From Flavobacterium sp. LC2016-23 (GTDB lineage: Bacteria; Bacteroidota; Bacteroidia; Flavobacteriales; Flavobacteriaceae): 64,000 nucleotides of DNA. The stretch spans positions 112,326 to 176,325 of the forward strand of contig NZ_WKKE01000012.1 of the NCBI RefSeq assembly GCF_009674775.1, given 5' to 3'. The notes beneath the pieces are model-generated. The model was not told where the DNA came from and made no database searches. It saw only the letters and a list, made by a program, of their open reading frames with translations. How positions within the stretch are numbered: the first letter of the stretch is position 1; the number at the start of each line of letters is the position of its first letter. The position numbers and the translations under genes were made by a program. This document shows, in pieces, positions 59,901 to 64,000 of the stretch.

Positions 59901-62532
59901 ATGTCGAGCGAAGACAGGCATGCACCCTGATTAATTCCTGTAATGTTTGCTTGAAAACTTCAATATTTAAACTTCCTTTCGCATTGTAGGTCAGGGCAAT
60001 ATTGTAAATAGATTGCATCGACGTATCTAGTAGAGATTCAATCCACATTCTTTGCTGCGAGTTGGAAGCCTCAAGAGTTTCAAAAATCAATTCGTTGGTC
60101 AGGGGAAGTGCTACAACATTATTTATGCTTTTTACTTCAACTGCATCTTTAATAAGGGTTACAATTTCACTGATCTCATAACAGTCAAACAAAGCATCAA
60201 AGTTTATGCTGATGTCAAACAGTTCATTGACCCTGTTTATAAACTGAACGCCTACAATTGAATTTCCGCCCAATTCAAAAAAATCGTCGGTAAGGCTTAA
60301 ATTGTCATTTTTTAAAATTTCTTTTAAAATGCCCACCACAATTTCTTCCTCACTCAGGTTTTCAATATTAAATGCTGGTTTTCCTTCTTCTGTTTTTTGG
60401 TGGATCGGATTAAAAAACAAAGGATTTTTATGCTCATTCCAGCAAGATATTTTTTCAAACGGATACGTTGGCGCATTCACTTTTTTGAATACTTCGTTCC
60501 TGTAAAATTCTTTCCAGTTAAATTCTAGACCGTTATTGTACAGGGTACTCCACAATAAATTCCAATTATTACAGTCCATGATTTTTAATACATCTATGCA
60601 CGGAATTTGTTCTTCTTTTAGCGCTGCAAGAATACCCGGCATGGAATGGGTATTGTTACCAACCACGACTAACAATATGTTATTATCATTACAGTTTTGA
60701 GCTAATATTTTTAGTTTCTCCAGGTCTAAACTAAAACTTTCATTAAAGTTTAAACCTTTAGAAATGCTGTTTTTACCTTCAATTATTTCTTTTGAAGCTT
60801 TAGCTACAGTACCATTACAAATCAGCTGATTGACGTTAAATCCTTTTGTCGACAGGTATCTGAATAAAGAAACCTGGAATGCCAGCGTTTGTGACACCGC
60901 AAAATCTGTTTGATCGTTGTCAATCTCTTTTTGCAGGTTCAGGAAAACATCTTTAAATTGCGTGCATTTTAAGAAATTTTCAACATTTGGAACAGCATCA
61001 GAAAGATATAGTAAAGCGATTTTGGTATATTTTGCTGTCTTAACTTCATCATTCTCTTTTTGGTTTAAAAGCGATTTTTTTATTTCAGCAATCGTATTAC
61101 CTGATACGGCCAGTCGGTATTTATAGTCTTTTCTGCCAGTGTTTAAGGTATACGCCAGATCTTCTATCGGAGTCGTTTCTGAAATAAAATTATAAATACT
61201 GTCAATGTACTCTTTTAAGGCATTTTTGCTTTTTGCAGCAATTTTAAACCAGCTATTAGAATCTGTATTTGAAGTTGTTCCTGCAGTTGCTGTATATTCT
61301 TCCAAAATGATGTGTACATTGGTACCACTCAGGCCAAACGAACTCACTCCTGCCCTTCTAATTTGATCCGTAACCCATTTATTTCCTTCTTTTTGCAGAA
61401 GAATATCAGGGTCTTCTTCTATAAATTTATTTACCGTATTAAAATTGGCCAGCGGGAAAAACTCTTTTTCTTTTAGTACAAGAGCTACTTTTAGGAATCC
61501 AAACAATCCCGACATATTATCCAGATGTCCGATATTGGGTTTTAAAGTCCCTAAACGAACCGAATAAGGCTCATTAGTACTCGAAAAAGCATCTTTTATT
61601 CCTTTATACTCGATAGGGTCTCCGAGCTTAGTTCCCGTTCCGTGCGTTTCGATATACCCTACGCTGGTCACAGGAATATCAGCGTTTTTGCAGGCACTTA
61701 AAATAACATTTTTTTGCGCGGCCGGACTGGGAGCCGTTATACTATTCGAACTGCTTCCGTCATTATTAATAGCGGATCCTTTTATAACCGATAAAATAGT
61801 GTCGTTATCTCTTATGGCGTGGTCGAGTCTTTTCAGAATCACAACGGCTATACCTTCTCCTCCTGCCGTTCCTGAGGCTTCTTCATCAAAAGCCCTGCAC
61901 ATCCCGTCGGTCGACATGATGGCATCTTTTTCGAAACTGTCGGCTTCATTAAACAGATATAACAAACGTGAACCGGCTACAATGCCTAAATCAATTTCGC
62001 CTCTTCTTATGTTTTGTACGGCTTCATGCACAGCCACCAAAGACGACGAACATGCCGTGTCTATGTTCATTACAGGCCCTCTGATATTTAGAATATTCGC
62101 TATTCTTCCACCGCCTATTGAAGCCAGTCCGCCTATAAAATCCAATCCTTTATTTTCGGATTGGTACAGCAAATTATAAAGTCCCGTTTGAGTGGTGGTA
62201 AACAATCCTGTGTTTTGCGAGGCGATATAATCCAAGTCATAACCGCTATTTTCAATGGCAGTACAGACCCCTTCCAGGATCATTCGGTGTCCGGGATCGA
62301 TTGTATTGGCTTCTCCTTTGGACAAATTAAAAAATTCATGGTCGAAAAGATCTGCCCTGTCTAAATAGCCATACGGATGATACCTTTCTTTTGGATCGAT
62401 TTTAGAATGTAAGATTCTTTCTTTTGTGGGTTGTTTGACACAAATACTATTATTTCTTATCACTTCTGCAAACTGTTGCAGCGTTGTTATATCAGCATAT
62501 TTTATACTAGCTCCAATTAATGCAATATCCAT
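56974..62532 (-). CDS. Hybrid PKS-NRPS: KS-(degenerate AT)-T-C-A-T
   Basis: The start is ATG 62532 (MDIALIGASIKYAD), since the longer frame to 62556 starts with TTG and overlaps the previous gene. The 1,852-residue protein has an intact ketosynthase (1-425: Cys in DTACSSSL near 161, His in ETHGTGTKLGD near 296 and in NIGHLDN near 336). An acyltransferase-like stretch (430-715) lacks the GHSxG nucleophile (CNGTVAKAS near 574), yet keeps the AT-to-carrier linker YPFEKISCW. A carrier (FFELGGNSI near 754), C (HHIIFDG near 956), A (YTSGTTG near 1417) and final carrier (FFELGGHSL near 1786) follow. The A code reads DAEHIGEVTK, close to that of A2 of the large synthetase; Glu at position 239 hints at a basic residue. 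The acidic tail (NEENISIEESENFTI) is a likely docking peptide. Confidence 0.93.
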   Translation of the reverse strand: MDIALIGASIKYADITTLQQFAEVIRNNSICVKQPTKERILHSKIDPKERYHPYGYLDRADLFDHEFFNLSKGEANTIDPGHRMILEGVCTAIENSGYDLDYIASQNTGLFTTTQTGLYNLLYQSENKGLDFIGGLASIGGGRIANILNIRGPVMNIDTACSSSLVAVHEAVQNIRRGEIDLGIVAGSRLLYLFNEADSFEKDAIMSTDGMCRAFDEEASGTAGGEGIAVVILKRLDHAIRDNDTILSVIKGSAINNDGSSSNSITAPSPAAQKNVILSACKNADIPVTSVGYIETHGTGTKLGDPIEYKGIKDAFSSTNEPYSVRLGTLKPNIGHLDNMSGLFGFLKVALVLKEKEFFPLANFNTVNKFIEEDPDILLQKEGNKWVTDQIRRAGVSSFGLSGTNVHIILEEYTATAGTTSNTDSNSWFKIAAKSKNALKEYIDSIYNFISETTPIEDLAYTLNTGRKDYKYRLAVSGNTIAEIKKSLLNQKENDEVKTAKYTKIALLYLSDAVPNVENFLKCTQFKDVFLNLQKEIDNDQTDFAVSQTLAFQVSLFRYLSTKGFNVNQLICNGTVAKASKEIIEGKNSISKGLNFNESFSLDLEKLKILAQNCNDNNILLVVVGNNTHSMPGILAALKEEQIPCIDVLKIMDCNNWNLLWSTLYNNGLEFNWKEFYRNEVFKKVNAPTYPFEKISCWNEHKNPLFFNPIHQKTEEGKPAFNIENLSEEEIVVGILKEILKNDNLSLTDDFFELGGNSIVGVQFINRVNELFDISINFDALFDCYEISEIVTLIKDAVEVKSINNVVALPLTNELIFETLEASNSQQRMWIESLLDTSMQSIYNIALTYNAKGSLNIEVFKQTLQELIRVHACLRSTFFTDENGTIQQKINEIENTAIDPFFTFYSSNDPFLLEQKKEEIQNFHFDLEQGPLFHAAVLQTDESHYKLVFVFHHIIFDGWSTGIFIKDFVSIYKQISSKVYVPAAGKKDYFDYLLWLKGNLHPEQTASYTDYWREKLGNINSNLKLGNPNTGSLDGARLNFTIAKNLKEKLVDYANKNRVTLFSLLISSVRISLYRLAQENFVIGTAVSGRVKKEFESTIGMFINTLPLYTEIDADKSFSDAVADEMTTIMKALEYQTYPYDLILNDLKIANKKSFFDVMVVLQNQNNRAGMVSKSDLPFEIEEEISQTAAFSRFNLSFTFFDLLDTLELELEYKSGVFSQELIHAIMDTFFHLLEQFTDAPGNKISQFSILNENQFEAIVYGFNATKSDFPEDKTIIELFEEQVEKTPDIIAVIFEDKELTYQELNAEANQLGCFLRELFQIVPDDLIGIKLERSERMILAILGVLKSGAAYVPIDPSYPQERIDYIEKDSNCKIVIDENVLLLFYKNQNAYLGKNIEKINSPKDLAYIIYTSGTTGNPKGVMVEHTNVVNLITSQTRQFKIDENEKILQLSNYTFDASVEQIFLALCNGASLYLIGRSALLEAEIFEEFIAANEITHLHAVPSVLEKITPDSRFSLKRVIAGGDSCPEKLAESWSTICDFYNEYGPTETTVTSIELLYDKKTTFCIGTPISNTQVYILDNNLLPTQLGVLGKIYISGAGVTRGYLNKPELTAEKFIENPFVPHTKMYDTGDLGRWLPDGNIEFSGRNDDQVKIRGFRIELGEIENTLLQFSEDLRQVVVQPQQVNGDKTLVAYYVSDTELDKAEIRRYLQTKLPEYMVPSFLVVLEHLPLTANGKIDRSALRGISEGDIIRKAYVGPRNEIEQKIAEIWQEILGVEKVGVTDSFFELGGHSLNATKLISIIHKQFNVKLSIIDLFDNIILEELALLLENTLLYSSSNEENISIEESENFTI

Positions 62533-62545
62533 AATCGTTTTGTTT

Positions 62546-64000
62546 TTAAATTTCAAAAAATTTCATCTCGTCTTTCTCTTCTAAGTCGGTTTCGCCTGAA
62601 TCTCTATTGATAAAGACTGCGATGTCTTTTATCGAATTAAATTCAAATAAATCCGAAATAACCATCTTGTCGGGCCACAGCAATTCAATCATTTTCTGCA
62701 ATTTGATCAGCTGAAAAGAAGTGCCTCCCAGTTCGAAAAAATTATCGGTAATGCCCACCTGCTCTATGCCCAGAATATCCTGCCAGATCGTGGCCAGTTT
62801 CTCTTCGGTTGGATTTCCGGGTGCTTTGTACTCTCTACGAATAAGATCGTCGCCTCCAATTCCCGGTAAGGCTTTGCGGTCAACTTTGCCGCTTGAAGTC
62901 ATCGGTAAGTTTTCCAGTACTACATAAAAGCCCGGTACCATATATTCGGGAAGTTTTCCCTGCAAATAAGTACGGATGGCCGCTTTGTCTATTTCTGTTC
63001 CTCTTTCTAAAAGGTAATAGGCCACCAAAACTTTCTCGCCGTTTACTTCTTTAGGCGTCGCTACGGCCTGCTGGATGCCGCCATACGCCATGATGGCGTT
63101 TTCAACCTCACCCAGTTCAATCCTGTTCCCTCTTATTTTGACCTGATTGTCAATTCTTCCCATATAATGGATCGAGCCATCGGATTTCCATTGGGCGATG
63201 TCTCCGGTGCGGTACACCTGATACCCTTCTCTGAACGGATCGGCTATAAAACGGTCTTGTGTAAGTTCCGGAAGGTTCAGATAACCTCTGGCTACCTGAA
63301 TTCCTGAAATCAATAACTCACCCGGAACACCAAAAGGCTGCAGTTCAAGGGAATGATTTACGATATAAATACTGGTGTTGGCGATGGGTTTCCCAATGCT
63401 TACGCCTTCCTTTAAAACATCAATTTCGCTCAGGTTGATAGCTGTGACATCAATAGCGGCTTCTGTAGGGCCATAAAGATTGTGCAGCTGCGCGTTTGCG
63501 AATTTTTCCTTGCATTCCTGTGCCATAAGGGCCGGCAGCTCTTCTCCACTACATACAATATGGGCCAGACTTTTGCATTTTTCACCGTCGGCATCCAAAA
63601 GGAAAACACCCAGCATTGAAGGCACAAAATGCACGATCGAAACTTGTTTTTTACTGATGATGTCCTGTAAATAGACCACATCTTTATGTCCTTCGGGTTT
63701 GGCAATGACCAGGGAACTTCCGGTAAGGAAAGGCAAAATCAATTCCCAAACGGAAACATCGAAGGTATAAGGCGTTTTCTGAAGAAAGACTTCTTTTTCG
63801 TCCACTTTCAGGTATTCTTTCATCCAGACCAGGCGATTGTAAAGGCCTGCATGATGGTTTAGTACGCCTTTTGGATTTCCTGTAGAGCCTGAAGTATAAA
63901 TACAATACGCCAGCTGATTCAATAGATCCCCGCGTTCAGGCGTTGTGGTGGGATACGAATTCTGAACGGACTTAAATTTGGCAAATTCAGCCTCATTAAT
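62546..64000 (-). CDS. Nonribosomal peptide synthetase A(Ser)-T, partial (5' end outside)
   Basis: The frame is open to the right edge: residues INEAEFAKFKSVQNSY precede the YTSGSTGNPKG motif, so the apparent start at TTG 63922 is an artefact. Visible are most of an adenylation domain (GEELPALMAQ, NLYGPTEAAIDVT, GDIAQWKSDGSI, RIDNQVKIRGNRIELGEVE) and a carrier domain (FFELGGTSFQLIKLQ), then a short acidic tail (GETDLEEKDEMKFFEI). The specificity code is DVWHVSLIDK, one change from serine (DVWHLSLIDK). Whether a C domain precedes the A domain cannot be seen. It is followed after 13 bases by the ketosynthase hybrid, which would extend the Ser-bound chain. Confidence 0.92.
   Translation of the reverse strand: MNEAEFAKFKSVQNSYPTTTPERGDLLNQLAYCIYTSGSTGNPKGVLNHHAGLYNRLVWMKEYLKVDEKEVFLQKTPYTFDVSVWELILPFLTGSSLVIAKPEGHKDVVYLQDIISKKQVSIVHFVPSMLGVFLLDADGEKCKSLAHIVCSGEELPALMAQECKEKFANAQLHNLYGPTEAAIDVTAINLSEIDVLKEGVSIGKPIANTSIYIVNHSLELQPFGVPGELLISGIQVARGYLNLPELTQDRFIADPFREGYQVYRTGDIAQWKSDGSIHYMGRIDNQVKIRGNRIELGEVENAIMAYGGIQQAVATPKEVNGEKVLVAYYLLERGTEIDKAAIRTYLQGKLPEYMVPGFYVVLENLPMTSSGKVDRKALPGIGGDDLIRREYKAPGNPTEEKLATIWQDILGIEQVGITDNFFELGGTSFQLIKLQKMIELLWPDKMVISDLFEFNSIKDIAVFINRDSGETDLEEKDEMKFFEI

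Noticed and set aside
61688..62179. 163-residue plus-strand reading frame
   Set aside because: It is antisense to the ketosynthase of the hybrid gene, has no domain or promoter and arises from the codon pattern of the real gene.
63684..63922. Start of the Ser synthetase at TTG 63922
   Set aside because: The same frame is open for the remaining 78 bases to the window edge with sensible adenylation-domain residues, so the gene is cut by the edge.
31186..64000. Assignment of the operon as a siderophore cluster
   Set aside because: The outer-membrane receptor and PvdE-like exporter fit, but no hydroxamate, catechol or salicylate enzymes are in the window, so the product class is left open.

Overview
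The window looks like a Bacteroidota chromosome, most probably Flavobacterium or a close relative. The evidence is AT-rich DNA, TTTG/TAnnTTTG promoter elements, lipoproteins and OmpA/TonB-type outer-membrane barrels, alpha-beta fused 2-oxoacid dehydrogenase E1, many AraC regulators, and the intergenic palindromes familiar from that group. No rRNA, tRNA, CRISPR array or transposase gene was seen.

Bases 1 to about 17,600 hold housekeeping and conserved-hypothetical genes: a partial type II NADH dehydrogenase, a DEAD-box RNA helicase, a second helicase, a YbdG-like MscS channel, an acyl-CoA thioesterase, a DUF885 lipoprotein, a fused E1 2-oxoacid dehydrogenase, a 2OG-Fe(II) oxygenase, a SUI1 protein, a nucleoside phosphorylase and a cytosolic substrate-binding protein next to a membrane transglutaminase-like protein. 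A DUF4265 gene (14632-15108) is interrupted by one in-frame TAG.

Bases 17,600 to 31,200 form an accessory zone of small regulator-plus-enzyme units. These are an ArsR/SRPBCC/DoxX/DUF4256 operon with a tandem operator over its promoter; an SDR/AraC/MazG-like operon; a Crp-family gene flanked by two matching TTTGCC-N4-GGCAAA palindromes and lying next to an SDR-VOC pair; an AraC/YbhB pair; a flavin monooxygenase with a DnaJ-like zinc-finger N-terminus; and an AraC-GyrI/serine hydrolase pair bracketed by two copies of a large nested palindrome.

Bases 31,186 to 64,000 (running off the right edge) are one minus-strand operon for a hybrid nonribosomal peptide-polyketide product. In transcription order it encodes: ...A(Ser)-T (partial); KS-degenerate AT-T-C-A-T; a CarboxypepD/plug/barrel outer-membrane receptor; a CmlA-type diiron beta-hydroxylase; a TubC-docked C-A-T-C-A-T-C-A-T-TE synthetase of 3,392 residues; a barrel without plug; a type II thioesterase; a PvdE-like peptide ABC exporter; a C-A-T-C synthetase; an Sfp-type phosphopantetheinyl transferase; and a membrane-anchored S33 peptidase. 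Specificity codes read by eye suggest Ser, an unknown possibly basic residue, Val, the same unknown type, Ala and, on the separate protein, Gly. The product is not identifiable from this window. The degenerate AT, the orphan C-terminal C domain, the plugless barrel and the PCP-directed beta-hydroxylase make it the most interesting system here.
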